DNA of 64,000 nt. It comes from Cutaneotrichosporon cavernicola (lineage: Eukaryota > Basidiomycota > Tremellomycetes > Trichosporonales > Trichosporonaceae). Below the pieces are notes generated by a model, which saw only the letters and a program-made list of their open reading frames with translations, was not told the DNA's origin and made no database searches. Position 1 is the first letter of the stretch; each line of letters opens with the position of its first letter. Shown in pieces: positions 12,461-24,364 of this stretch. The position numbers and the translations under genes were made by a program. The stretch lies in assembly GCF_030864355.1 (NCBI RefSeq), contig NC_083397.1:2790001-2854000 (forward strand), in the 5' to 3' direction.

Positions 12461-12789
12461 AGCAAGATGTTGAGGAATGAAGGTAGCAACGAGGAGTCTG
12501 GTGAGTTAGATTATTTGTGAAGAGCGGCATTCGTGGCGCCGAAACTGCGCGCATCATTGCGGCTCTCTAGCCCTACCTCAGTCCGATGAATCGGCTTGTC
12601 ATTTCTTCTGCATTTTTCCATGTCACGGTAGCCTTTGTGCAGGCCGTGTAGGCTTCCCAAGCCGTGGACCCTCTGTGGGGGCCCGTCGGTCGTTATTTTT
12701 ATACTTCTACTAAATCTTTCGATGCCGACAGAAGCGTTAGGCATAGGCGCACCAACCCGACATGTATCACAGATGAACTGGTTACAAGA
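12461..12789. other. Intergenic, 329 bp
   Basis: This is the promoter side of paralogue D and the 3' side of E. Nothing else is evident. Confidence 0.4.
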
Positions 12790-13812
12790 TTACATGAGGC
12801 TGCTGCGAGGTTGTCGCGCTCGTTCCCGATCAAGACGATCGAGCTCCCCTCCCGCCCTCGCCTTGTCTGTTGTACGGCGGGTTAAAGTGTGACGAATCAC
12901 ATCGACCATCTGTTCCCGAGAGGCCGTGGATCGACTCGGCCAGTCATCTCGGGGGAATCTCTCCTCATCTGTCATAGGGTGCGGCGCTTCAAAACAGCGG
13001 TCGCCGTGCTTAGGAAACGCCTGGACAGGAAATAGTGGGAGGGGCCATGCGAAGAGGCGCACTGGTGTCAGCTTTGCCGGGATATATGCATTGTAGCTCA
13101 CCTCCATCGATCGCTGCGGAGCGGACTGGTGTCAACTGGGAATAGCTCTGATAGCTTACAGAACTGGAGCGCCCGGTTTCCTTGAGGTTTCTCGAACACG
13201 ACGCGGGCGCAACCTCCAGCAATATGTACGAACCCCACTGCTCCCAGGTGGCGAGTTAGCTCGTAACCGAGTGCAGCCTCGGTGCCGTTGGGGACCGGAC
13301 AGATGAGGTAGTGCCGAGCGCGGTAGGTTGGGTGATCAGGTAGGGCTGGGAGGTCGGTACTAAGGCGCGTGCCGAGGCCCGGTTGTGTGAAGGGAATGGA
13401 GGGGCGGGGTGGGAGGGTGATGTGTGGGGGAGGTAGGGTGATGTGTGGGGGAGGTAGGGTTCTACGGCCCCGAGGGAGGCGACGTCGATTCGAAGCCTGC
13501 CGTTGGGGTGGTGGAGAGCCGCGAGGAGGGGTGGATTCATACACTGGCAAAGGGCGATCGGGGGTTGAAAGGTGTCGCTTGACCCTAGTTACCGGAAAAT
13601 ATTGGGGAGACGGCGGCAGAGGCGGAGGGGGATAAGAGGGGGCAGGTATGGGAGGAGAGACGGGAGGGGCTGAAGGAGGAGACACAGGAGGGGCTGGAGG
13701 AGGAGAGGATTGGGGAGGGAGGAATGGGCTAACAAGAAAAGACACGGAGGAGAGATTGCTTGATGAGTCTGTTCGCAAGTCGGCCAACCCTTGTACACTC
13801 CTGGCGGTCCAT
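12790..13812 (-). CDS. Paralogue E: Pro-rich protein with RRM-like domain
   Basis: Four exons: 13812-13797, 13768-13160, 13125-13102 (a 24-nt exon) and 13061-12790, for 306 residues. The two 3' introns (gtaagc...gttgacaccag and gtgagc...ctgacaccag) are strong; the 28-nt first intron is less certain. About 130 residues of Pro-rich sequence include APPVSPP and LPPPHIT duplications. The domain then runs RHYLICPVPNGTEAALGYEL (beta1-helix), VGFVHIAG (beta2), CARVVFEKPQ (beta3), ALQFFRSAAIDG (helix), VRLFAWPL (beta4). The 24-nt exon encodes the core of the last helix-turn. A charged 80-residue tail follows. This is the most complete RRM-like copy in the cluster. Function is unknown. Confidence 0.65.
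13395..13461. repeat. 24-bp tandem duplication in paralogue E
   Basis: The block ggtagggtgatgtgtggggg and its partial flanks occur back to back within the Pro-rich coding exon, encoding LPPPHIT twice on the minus strand. It is recent enough to be identical at DNA level, indicating ongoing length change in the disordered region. Confidence 0.7.
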
Positions 13813-14398
13813 GCCGTGTCACCAGTGAGGGATAGCGACCCGATGAGTAAGGTGTCGAAGGTCTGTTGTCAGTTAAGAGCACTACGAACGCAGCTCAACC
13901 TCGGCTGGGTTGTCGGCAGCCCCAGAGGAAAGGCCCTGGAGAAAACGCTGGGTCAGATCACATTCAAAGGTTGGGTGACGTACCTCCAGGGCGTCGAAAT
14001 CTGTATCTGCCATGGGTGGATCACTCTCAAGAGGCATGTTGACAAGATGAGTTACTGGACGAAAAGAACATTAATGGGGTTCAGAGGGAAACATTTGCTG
14101 GGATATGTCGTCACCTTCCTCCCTCCCACTCATTGTGTCTCAACCTACGGCGTGTGTCAACTATCTCATCACCTCTCCTTCTACATGTCCTCGTATGTTA
14201 TGCGTAGCTGCATCAGTCGTGGTTCTCCGGATCTTCGTTGTACCGAAGCGATGGTTGTGGGGTTTTTCAGATCTCAGTGCACCGGCAGGGTGCCGAGCTG
14301 TGAGGACCAGAGGTTGCTGCGTGGACTGACGATCTCGGTTTCCTTGAGCGGCTTCGGTGACACCGGGTACTCTGGAATCTTCCCGAAACGCGCCTTAC
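13813..14398. other. Spacer, possibly with the last exon of paralogue F
   Basis: The minus strand downstream of a good donor at 14398 should contain a terminal exon of F, but I cannot identify it. A long plus-strand open stretch across 13648-14913 looks like a shadow of the Pro-rich minus-strand coding composition. Confidence 0.3.
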
Positions 14399-15207
14399 CT
14401 TCCAAGGTCATACGGACATTGCACAGACGTAGACGGCCTCTGGGGTCAGCAGAACCTGTGAGCACAACACTGACCGCCGTCGATGGCAATGATATCACTG
14501 CCGTTAGATCCTCACGAGCTGCAGTTAGGCCTGAAGAAATCCATGGTACGCCTCTCACGGCTCTGAGTGTGCTCACGCGCTATCCTGGCCCCGGCCTGCA
14601 GTGCCCCGGCGGGACCAACGTGTACTGTAAGCAGCGCCAAAAGGCTCAGGCCAAGACCTCTACGCACGGAACAGAACAAGAAATAGCGGCAACTTTGGGC
14701 TACTTGGGTCTCAATCGGCCGGAGGGAAATTTTCAACTGGACAATATAATGAGGCAGATGAGAGACTTGGTGGCAAAAGGTGGAACGGAAGGGGCGGGAG
14801 AGGATGAAGGGTTGTTTGAGAGAGCTAGTTGCGCTGTGTGGAGTAATGGAGGTGCGACAGAAGCTCCCGTGAGAGAGACGCAAGGCGGTTATGAGGGGGG
14901 GGGGGGGGTGTAGCCGCGGAGAGGTGGTGTGTTGTAGATATGGAGCGGCCTCGAACCCTCAACATAGGGTGGGGTTGCGCCACGACGTTCCTGCGTCGGT
15001 CAGGTGGTAGCCGCTTGTGGGTGTTGGGAGCAGTGGCTAGATCATCGGCATCGGAGGATGATTTGGCGACGATTCTGGTCAGGTCTAGTGTCGAAGGGAT
15101 GTCCCTAAGTCCAAGGAGCTCGATATCGATGAGCTGCTTGCGGCCAGCCAGGTATCGCTGCGTCCGCGGGAAAGGGGCCTATATACCTCCAGGAGGTCAA
15201 CGTTCAT
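14399..15207 (-). CDS. Paralogue F: RRM-like family member with interrupted frame
   Basis: The start MNVDLLE (15207-15187) is followed by an intron (gtatat to caagcag) and an exon from 15133 reading LIDIELLGLRDIPSTLDL. That frame crosses a run of 14 C (minus strand) and soon stops. The RRM-like part lies in a neighbouring frame: CRYFLFCSVRRGLGLS (beta1-helix) and VHVGPAGALQ, then MDFFRPN. A spliced exon at 14439-14399 (donor gtgagg at 14515, acceptor ctgaccccag) gives GRLRLCNV, the beta4 equivalent. The order and the DFF...LRL pattern match paralogue E. The frame break coincides with the homopolymer, so this may be an assembly error, a slippage allele or a pseudogene. The final exon is not found. 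Confidence 0.4.
14895..14908. repeat. G14/C14 homopolymer inside paralogue F
   Basis: Fourteen consecutive G on the plus strand lie between the N-terminal and RRM-like frames of paralogue F. A one-base difference in run length changes which frame continues. Confidence 0.9.
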
Positions 15208-15824
15208 TTCGAAGGGAATGCAACAAGGCGAAAATGTCTCAAACTTGGCAAGTAAGTGAATGGAGGAAGGCGACAGATACGCAGCACCTTTCCTGGTTGG
15301 ATTAGTCGATTTCAGGTCAGACAGTAATTAAGCTTAATATACGTACGGCCTACGTCGTCTTTCCGGCAGAGGAGATACGAGCGTATCTCAGCGGGAGGTG
15401 ACGTGCCGACCGGTGGATCGCCCTCGTCAGCATGGTTGTAGTTGACTCACCTCCGTTTCCCAATGGGTGGTTGCGCCAAGGGTAAAGTGTTATCCTAATG
15501 CGGCGGTGTACAAGTCGTGACTATGGGATCGCAGTCACTCTCAGTGTCACCGCGATGGGGGTTACACCAGATGAGTTATGGCGGTTGAAAGAAGAGAGCG
15601 GAGACAGCAAGTTAAGATCCCGTCGGGGGGTTGGTACGCCCCAGGTAATGAAGCGGATCACATCAATTGATACAAGTCGAAGTCGCCGCGACGTGCGCTA
15701 GCCTTTTCCGGAGATCTGGTAAGCTACGGCCGCGTGGGGCTCGATCCCGGGGATGACACATGGCTTGGCCCGCCACGGGATGTGCGAGACCATGAGAGAC
15801 TAGACGGGCGCGCGGCCACTTCGA
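15208..15824. other. Intergenic, 617 bp
   Basis: Upstream region of paralogue F and downstream region of G. A short palindromic stretch with repeated TTGCC/GGCAA surrounds 15240. No gene is supported. Confidence 0.35.
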
Positions 15825-16360
15825 CTAGCGGGTCATAGTCGTCTTGACGAGGGCCGCATAGTGCCGGACGTGGCGGGATGGCCATGGCGAGCAGCCGTGC
15901 TTCCGTTTGCGACCACATTTGGCAGGCTCGCCGCGGTCGATTGTCGTAGTCTCGACTGTCGTGAGCTCCCTTCACCAAGTGTCCCCAGCTCACAGAAACA
16001 CAGAGGGCCCGGTTGCGACTTGTCGAAGACTATGTCGGCGATTCCCCCGCCGATGCGCACGGTCGCGGGCCCGAGGTGCGCAAGTGAGGCTGATAATCTG
16101 GCTGGCGAGATGCTGTCGGGAACTGGCCAGACGATGAAGTGGTGCCGTGGTAGAGGTGCCGGGATTGGCTGAAGGCCAGTGTGGATGCGTCTGCCGAGGC
16201 CGAGGTTGGAAGAGGGGAAGGGACGGGAAGAGCAGGAGGGGGGGATGTGATCTGCGCACAGTTGTGTGGGGCGCTGCCGCTGGTGGCGGTTGACTACGCC
16301 TCTGTGGCTCCTCTTGCGTTGCACATTGTTGGTGTTTTGAGGGACGGCGGGTTGGTCCAC
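15825..16360 (-). CDS. Paralogue G: RRM-like family member, 5' end unresolved
   Basis: The open frame begins by 16360 without an in-frame ATG, so a short first exon is probably missed, as in B and C. A Pro/Ser/Arg-rich stretch is followed by the domain: RHHFIVWPVPDSISPARLSASL (beta1-helix, shown here in part), LGPATVRIGG (beta2), IADIVFDKSQ (beta3). An intron (gtgagc at 15993 to acgacag) then joins to TTTIDRG, the position occupied in E by the 24-nt exon. After that E has a gtgagc donor, while G has gcgagc and runs to a stop at 15825-15827. So either a GC donor is used or beta4 has been lost. It is closest to paralogues D and E. Confidence 0.5.
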
Positions 16361-16548
16361 GGGCTGCTCATGCTCGTGAGTGGGGCATCGGCTTATGGAA
16401 CGACAAGGGTTGTCGGTTGGTGGGGAGATGTGAGAAGGCTCAACTGTACCGCGAAGACGTGAGTGGATGGAGAAAGTGAAGAAACAAGGAAGACAGGTGA
16501 ATGATGAAATGGTTAGCCTAAAACAACATGCATACCGGAACCCTAATA

Positions 16549-18318
<1,770 letters not shown>

Positions 18319-18613
18319 GTCGCCGGTCTGTGTTTCAGAGAGGACCGAAAGCGATGAGGAGAGAGATGGAGTGGAGAGGTGATGAGGATGATTGCGACTG
18401 TTGTTGATAGTGTGCAGGGTGCTTTCGATGACGCTGGCGCCCTATCGTGCACAGACTCCTAGCCCGCCGGCATTTGATCCCGCTACTCCGCCTAGGCACC
18501 AAGTCTGGCTTTAAACCACCTCCACCTTGACAGTTCCGTTCATCCATCAACTCGTTTCTCGACACTACATTTCCCCATCCACCTTCCAGGTTGTCTATAA
18601 TCAACTGAGCGCC

Positions 18614-19984
18614 ATGGCCAGCGCCTCTGGATACAACTACCACCGGTTCGCCCGCGCGCTGCTCAAAAAGTCGCGTAAATGGGAACCATCACTCTCCATC
18701 CAACTCTACCAGAGCTACTGGAGATTCGAGAACTCTGTGAGTGTCTGGGACAGAGCACGCGAGGAGGATCGCCGAGAATAGAACGACGATGGTTTTGCAG
18801 TCTGTGTACCTGGGTCTCGGCGACTGGGCGTGCTGCTCCTCACGAGCCACCTTTCTCCGCCTTCCTTCTGGATGCGTCGCGTGAAGGATCTCAGCTGGGC
18901 TGACAGCAGGACATAAACTTCCTCTACGATGGGCCTATGAAGCCGTTCCTCCTCGCGCTGCGCGCGCAGGTCATTCCGGCGGCGCTCATCCCGTTCCTGT
19001 ACGATATCCGGCCACCAGTATCGTTCGTCGATGGTTGTCTAGTCGTCGAAATACAGGACTTCCGCAAAACGCCAGAAGTACGAAGTCGCGTCGTGATGCG
19101 ACCTGCGCCGGAGACGCTGCCACTCACAATTGACATCATGCTCGGGCGACGAGCCGAGGTTTGGGACGAGGCGATGACCCTTGAGCTGGAGAGCCGTGTG
19201 ATGGTGAGTGATAGGAGTTGTAGCATCGAACGAGTGAGGCGGCTGTCTGTGCGATATGTCGCTGTCACTCGTGTCGCACCCACCCGTCCGCTGGAAAGAT
19301 TCGCCATCGAGCTGATCACAGGCCGCCACTTCTGCACCACTGTATCTCGGCACCTCTCCACTCGCTGCTCGAAACGCGGCGCTTTCACTAGCGCTCACCG
19401 CACCTGCCAACCCCAGCACGGGGGCTGATGGCGCCCCACGATCTTCACAGGCGCAGGGCGAGGAAGAGGATAGCGAGCAGGAGGCGCTGCGCAAGCTCCT
19501 CGCGACTGGATCCAACGGGCGGGCATTCCAGCCCAACTGGTCTGTGATCAGAGTCTTGGACCGGATAGCGAATCTCCGGAAGGAGAAGGAGCGAGAAGCG
19601 GCCGCGCGTGCGGCCGGAAACGGGAACAAGGAAGAGAAGAAGAAGCCGAAGAAGAAGCGGCCAGCGGAGGAGGAGAAGGTCGAGGAGAAGAAGGAACCGC
19701 CAAAGAAGAAGAAGAAGACGGCGGCAGCCAAGGAGAAGGAGGCGCGAGAGGCCAAGCTGCGCGAGGAACGCGAGGCGCGAGAGAAAGAGGAGCGAGAGAA
19801 GGCGGAGAAGGAGAAGGGTAAGAAGAAGAAGAAGAAGAAGGACGAGGAGCCGGCTCCCGCCGCGGCCGACAAGCCAAAGTCGAAGAAGAAGAAGAAAGAG
19901 GAGAGCGACAAGGAGGAGGAGGAGAAGAAGAAGCCGACGCCCAAGAAAAAGAAGAAGGTCGCTGCTAAGGAGGAAGGCAAGTAG
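18614..19984 (+). CDS. SPT20: Spt20-like SAGA subunit
   Basis: This gene encodes the Spt20 domain of the SAGA transcription coactivator. Exons 18614-18736, 18910-19203 and 19322-19984 give 359 residues. The domain is recognisable from PSLSIQLYQSYWRFEN, then INFLYDGPMKPFLLALR and VSFVDGCLVVEIQD, to the strand LRPTPETL-like RPAPETLPL. The last exon carries a very Lys/Glu-rich tail (residues about 215-358) with many KKKK runs, probably a charged coiled coil or disordered tail. The protein is shorter than many fungal Spt20 proteins. The start was chosen because ATG 18614 is in a good context and leads directly into the domain. Confidence 0.85.
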
Positions 19985-20335
19985 GGTGGATTGAAGGTTC
20001 ATCGGCGGTGAGGTGGGATTAGAGTACACTATAATTGTAGTTGTAGACGGGACTTGTATTATAGTCGCATTCGAGGACAGTCAACGCACCGATGTTGAGC
20101 CACATTGCCTCGTCGCTACGCTTACAAACCCCAGAGACTGGTGGACCCCAGATCCTAGAGGGCCTTCAGCAGTTTTGAGTGAGTCATGAGTCACCTGTCT
20201 CAACCTCTCTGTGCCATCATCCTATACTGTGTACATCGCGATATACAACACCAACTTTTCGGCACATCTTCTTAGCTGCTCGTTGATGGCTTTTGAGACT
20301 GCTCTTTTAGGGCAGCTCTCTCTCAGCTACATCCA
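19985..20335. other. Intergenic, convergent 3' ends
   Basis: SPT20 and the VOC gene end towards each other here. I see no additional feature. Confidence 0.4.
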
Positions 20336-20710
20336 TCACTCGGGCATGTGGCACACGGCTTCGATATTATGGCCGTCGGCGTCAATAACAAAAGCGCCGT
20401 AGTAGTTGGGGTGGTACTCGGCGCGAATGCCAGGCTTGCCATTATCCTTAGCACCAGCCTTGAGCGCAGCCTCATAGAACGCGTCGACCTCCTTGCGGTT
20501 CTTGGCCGAAAAGGCAACGTGCGCAGGCCCAGTGACGGGCTTCTCGGTGATCCAGAACGCAGGGTCCATCTGGCTAGGACCCCAGCCGCTCACACCTGGG
20601 ACGGGCTCCATCTGCATGCTGCTGCCTAGAGTGGCGAGCACAGTGCCGTAGAACTCCTTGGCGCGGGCATAGTCCGTGACGTTGATGCCGAGGTGGTCGA
20701 GCATGGGCAT
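20336..20710 (-). CDS. VOC (glyoxalase/bleomycin-resistance fold) protein
   Basis: A single-exon 124-residue protein starting MPMLDHLGINVTDYARAKEF, the usual N-terminal strand and helix of a VOC half-domain. The pattern HLGINV...FYGTVL...HVAFSAKNRKEVDAFYEAALKAG...DADGHNIEAV contains the metal-site positions His (HLGIN), His (AHVAF) and Glu (IEAV). The family includes glyoxalase I-like enzymes, dioxygenases and antibiotic-binding proteins; the substrate here cannot be told. A likely 5' UTR intron (gtgagtc to ttgacccaag) ends just before the ATG. The frame stays open upstream, but those residues do not resemble the family. Confidence 0.85.
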   Translation of the reverse strand: MPMLDHLGINVTDYARAKEFYGTVLATLGSSMQMEPVPGVSGWGPSQMDPAFWITEKPVTGPAHVAFSAKNRKEVDAFYEAALKAGAKDNGKPGIRAEYHPNYYGAFVIDADGHNIEAVCHMPE

Positions 20711-21260
20711 GGCTTGGGTCAATAAGAAGGGTTTGGGAGGAGGGAGGAGACTCACTGTGAAAGTTGGTGTCAGAGGTGTAAGGACTGAGAAGAGAGTAGC
20801 TTCAGATGAAGAGGTGAAAGGAGAGTTGATGGGGAAGAGGAAGAAGGTGTTCCACGTTTCGCTTGAGAGTTGCTCATCTTTATACGTCACATGTGGTGGG
20901 CCTGATGGGAGGGTTGATTGGGGTTGACGGGTGTGACAAGTCCAGTCAACTTTGGATCACCTCCACCGCTTCATATCGCTTCCCACAACAATCCCATTAG
21001 GAATTAGAAGCATGTTAATCTGCTTCCATTAATCCCCATTCCTAAAGGAGCGCTTAGCATTCCGCGCCCGCCGCTCAACGCCATCATCCTCGCCTCCCAC
21101 CTTGGCCACCTTGGCCTCCTCCATCACCCACCATTCTTTCGCGCCGCCCTCCCATTCCGCATCGCGCTTCCTGTCGCTCATCTCTCTCATCCGAGCCACC
21201 TGCTCCACTTCTCCACGTCGCCGCTCCACGTCAATTCCGTAAAGACCCTTGCGCCGCGCC
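20711..21260. promoter_or_regulatory. Shared upstream region of VOC gene and DLT1
   Basis: This 550-bp divergent spacer contains the probable 5' UTR intron of the VOC gene (about 20714-20756). I see no other gene. Confidence 0.4.
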
Positions 21261-22590
21261 ATGCCCGCCCGACACCGCGGCAAGCGCGGCGAGCGCGTCC
21301 GCTCCGCACTTTACCACACGTCGTTTACAATCTTTGTCCTCATCCTCGCTGCGCTGCTTATGGGCTCGGCGTGGGGGTTGGGCGAACAGGCGTGGCGGAC
21401 AGACCACCAGCGACGATGGAACTTGTTTGCGATGGTTGCGGCGTACGCTGGTGTTGTGAGTCGTACACCTTCCCCACTTTCCACTTTCCCCATCTTCTCT
21501 GCCTTGCCTCCTCCTCCTCAGTTTCTCTCTCCCTCCCACTGTCTGTCCCACCCACATACCCTCCCTCCCTCTTCCCGGCTATGGCTATGAGGAGCACTAA
21601 CGCCAGGTGATCATATCGCTCTTCCACATCGGGTCGCGCTTGACTTCGGTGCGGCGGTCGTTGAACACCATGCCCAAACCATATATGCCGACTAAGACGA
21701 TGGATTTGCCCAAAGTGCGTTCAGCAGCGTAACAGTATTCAGCCACAATGGATGAGGCCATGTGGGAACCGGAGGGGAGCGTTGTCTCCATATTCAAGAC
21801 ACCCTCCCGGCGTTCAGCTCAGCCTACTGGCCATCCAGCTGACAGCAGAAAGTCGCCAACCACATCGCTACAGAATACTCCCGCACAGCTATGATCGCGC
21901 ATATCTCGCAAGCAACAGCCGGAATGCACGAAGGCTGGGGACGGCCAAAGACGAAGTGGGAGGGTATCCATTACCGGACATCCATCCTGGACACGTTGCC
22001 CGAGATGCGTGAGTGTGGTTCGGGGGTTTCAAGGGCGTGGAAGCGATGGCATAGGGCGGGGAGCGGCGGAGTTGAAGCCGCGGATCCTGTTCGGGAGAGA
22101 GGAGAGTCATGATGCCAGCTGGCACCACACGATCCACCCAGCTTGGGATTGTGAATGAATTGGCCTCATCTTGTACTAAACTGGCCCTGCTGGAACGCTT
22201 TGACGTGCAGCAGGCGTTGTTTGCATCAGTCTCCCCTCCTCCTCCCCCTCGCTGACCCCAGGCGTTCTTCTCCTCGGCGACACACCAAATCGCCCGAACG
22301 ACCTGGGCGCTCTCATCGCCGCTGCCAGCCGCATCGACCCGTCCCATCGACAAGGGGAACCCAGTACGCTCGAGCTTTTTGTCGCCAGCTACGTCGATAT
22401 GGTCCAGCGGGCGCGATACCAGCGCGCCGAGCCGACTGAGAAGGAGGCCAGCGCCGTGGAGAAGGTCGTCGCGTTCGTGCGCAATTTAATCGCTGTCAAG
22501 CGGCAGAAGGCCGAAGAAGCGCGGAGCGCCAGCGGGTTTCTGAGTATGCCCACTGTCCACACGGTTCATGAGGGGCGTGTTGTAGCATAG
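21261..22590 (+). CDS. DLT1: Dlt1-family membrane protein
   Basis: Four exons (21261-21455, 21607-21714, 21849-22008, 22262-22590) give 263 residues. Two N-terminal transmembrane segments are visible (TIFVLILAALLMGSAWG and FAMVAAYAGVVIISLFHI). Then comes the fungal Dlt1 signature order: SLNTMPKPYMPTK, KVANHIATEYSRTAMIAHI, GIHYRTSILDTLPEM, and a C-terminal helical region with FVASYVDMVQRARY. Yeast Dlt1 is a membrane protein named for defective growth at low temperature; its molecular role is poorly known. Assignment rests on motif order recalled for the family, not on a search. Intron 3 (253 nt) is long for this window, so a small additional exon cannot be excluded. Confidence 0.75.
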
Positions 22591-22957
22591 CATTGGGATG
22601 TATCAGTGTGGCTCCGGCGTGACGTGCGCCTTAGAGAGCAGTGTCACAAATCAGAGAGCGAGGGCGCGTGTTGCTGTCGAACGCTACTACCGCTGCGCGT
22701 CCAGATGAATGACGTAGCTGTAACCGTAAGCCACTCCTGCCGTCTACCTCTGCGCAAGCTGCGCCGCCAACTTTCATACATGCACTTGACACTACTGCTA
22801 CTACACTTCATCCCTCTGCAAGGTCAGCAACGTTTCTCTCCGCGCTCACGAGTACTTGTGCGCTTCACAGTATCACGATCTCGTCGTCTCCCGCGCATCA
22901 CACCCACATTACCGCTCGCGCACTAGCGTCAGCTAGCTCCCCCCTCCCCGACGCACA
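22591..22957. other. Intergenic, 367 bp
   Basis: This spacer separates the 3' ends of DLT1 and the small Cys gene. An open stretch at 22606-22926 has no protein-like character beyond basic low complexity. Confidence 0.35.
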
Positions 22958-23128
22958 TCACTTGGACTCCCGCGTCCCCTCGGTCCGCTTATGCTCGTCC
23001 TCGACGAGATCCGGATCATCATCACACCCAATGGGGTGCACGCCAATCTGCCCGTCGGCACGGCACTTCTTAACCCCACACGGCCCGCAGGGTGGGAGGT
23101 TGCCGTCGATGTCGTCCTTTGGTTCCAT
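22958..23128 (-). CDS. Small cysteine-containing protein, 56 residues
   Basis: A short uninterrupted frame begins MEPKDDIDGNLPPCGPCGVK and ends at TGA 22958-22960. It has CGPC, then KKC and later GC, followed by an acidic DDDPDLVEDE tail. The PPCGPCG knuckle plus the acidic tail suggests a small metal-binding or redox protein, but I know no named family. The length is at the limit for chance, although codon use fits neighbouring genes and a C/T-rich leader precedes the ATG. Confidence 0.45.
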   Translation of the reverse strand: MEPKDDIDGNLPPCGPCGVKKCRADGQIGVHPIGCDDDPDLVEDEHKRTEGTRESK

Positions 23129-23659
23129 TGTGAGTAGTTGTAGCGAGATTCAAAGACGGTGGGGTGCCAAGAGAGCGTCGTGGTCTCGTCTCGTGCTGAA
23201 GCTGCTTATGTATGTATCCCTCCCAATGATGGGACCGGATAGAGCGCATGACCGAGTACTCAGAGGAGTCGACATGTGACCCGGCTGTAGGAGGAACAGA
23301 CAAGATGTTGTTGTTGCGGAATGCTGGGGCCTTGGCTGTCCTGCGGGGCCTCGGTTGTGACAACAAGTAAATGAACCGGCGATTTGCGCCATCCCAGTTG
23401 CTGCACAAACCTCAGATCCCTCAGATCCTCGGAACGACCAGAACGCACCAACTCTGATCAATGCTGACCCCAGGCGCACAGATGGTGAGAGCCTACCTTC
23501 CCCTGGAAAGATAGTCGCCGGCCACTGCACGCCACGAGTATACATGGGCCGTACAACAGTATAGTCTAGGCTTTACTGGCGATGACTCGCGAACCTCGGC
23601 ATAGGCCTGCTCAGGCTAGGCTCACCCAACCTTATCTCGACCGGGCGACAAGGCCCTGC
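23129..23659. other. Intergenic, 531 bp
   Basis: Upstream region of the small Cys gene and downstream region of the next minus-strand gene. No further feature is supported. Confidence 0.35.
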
Positions 23660-24124
23660 CTATGCCTTCTTGGCCTCGGGCTTGTCGTCGTCCTCGAACA
23701 CGTTCTCCTCGAACACGGGGTGCGCCTTCTCACCGGTACCCTTGACCCACTCAGGCTTGCCAGAGGGTGGAACGCGCCCGTCAGGCCCGACGAGACTAGG
23801 ACGACGACCGTACAGCTCGCCCCTAGATCCTGCGATGTGGGCAAGGCGGTCCGTCTTGTCGTGGGTCGGCGATATCGCCGCTCCCGCGGTGGACAAGGAA
23901 GTGGGAGTGGAAGTCGTCGCAATAGGCGAGGTGCCGGTCTTGCTGCGCTCGGCGGCCTCCTTGCTAAAGTCGCGGAAGGCTAGGAGGGGCGCAGGAGGAG
24001 ACTTGGCTGTCTGGGACGGACGGCGGCCGTAGATCTCCTCGCGAGAGGTCGTGCCGAACATTCTGTTGTTGTCGATTGGGATGGGGTTGGGGAGGGTTGT
24101 GCCGGTGAGAGAGTACGAGCGCAT
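23660..24124 (-). CDS. Disordered 154-residue protein with two YGRRPS motifs
   Basis: A single exon beginning MRSYSLTGTTLPNPIPIDNN. The protein is rich in Ser, Pro and Thr and contains two repeats of the pattern E-(I/L)-YGRRPS: REEIYGRRPSQ near residue 30 and RGELYGRRPSL near residue 105. It ends in an acidic/basic tail (FEEDDDKPEAKK type). RRPS is a plausible basophilic kinase site. No known domain is visible; function is unknown. It is tandem with PAM16 on the same strand. Confidence 0.6.
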   Translation of the reverse strand: MRSYSLTGTTLPNPIPIDNNRMFGTTSREEIYGRRPSQTAKSPPAPLLAFRDFSKEAAERSKTGTSPIATTSTPTSLSTAGAAISPTHDKTDRLAHIAGSRGELYGRRPSLVGPDGRVPPSGKPEWVKGTGEKAHPVFEENVFEDDDKPEAKKA

Positions 24125-24364
24125 GGGCTTTGGCTTGAGCTTTGAGATGATTGATGCGTTGTTGAAGAGTTAGAGTGGCGTTGAACGTTGGGTGACACTG
24201 AGTGGGGTGGGGTGGGGCCAAGTGCTGATCCCGTGACGACCGATCCGGTTCGGTCAACACTTCGGCCCGAGCCCTCCAATCCCAATTTGAATCCAATTTC
24301 ATCGCCTGGCGCAATAAACCATAACGAGTCAAGGAGGTGTGATGCCATGCATGATGTCTATACC

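Noticed and set aside
13648..14913. A 421-codon plus-strand open frame opposite paralogues E and F
   Set aside because: No domain; it mirrors the Pro-rich minus-strand coding composition and overlaps well-spliced minus-strand genes.
19039..20029. Long minus-strand open frames opposite the SPT20 tail, rich in Phe/Ser/Leu
   Set aside because: They are the antisense of the Lys/Glu repeat and have no independent support.
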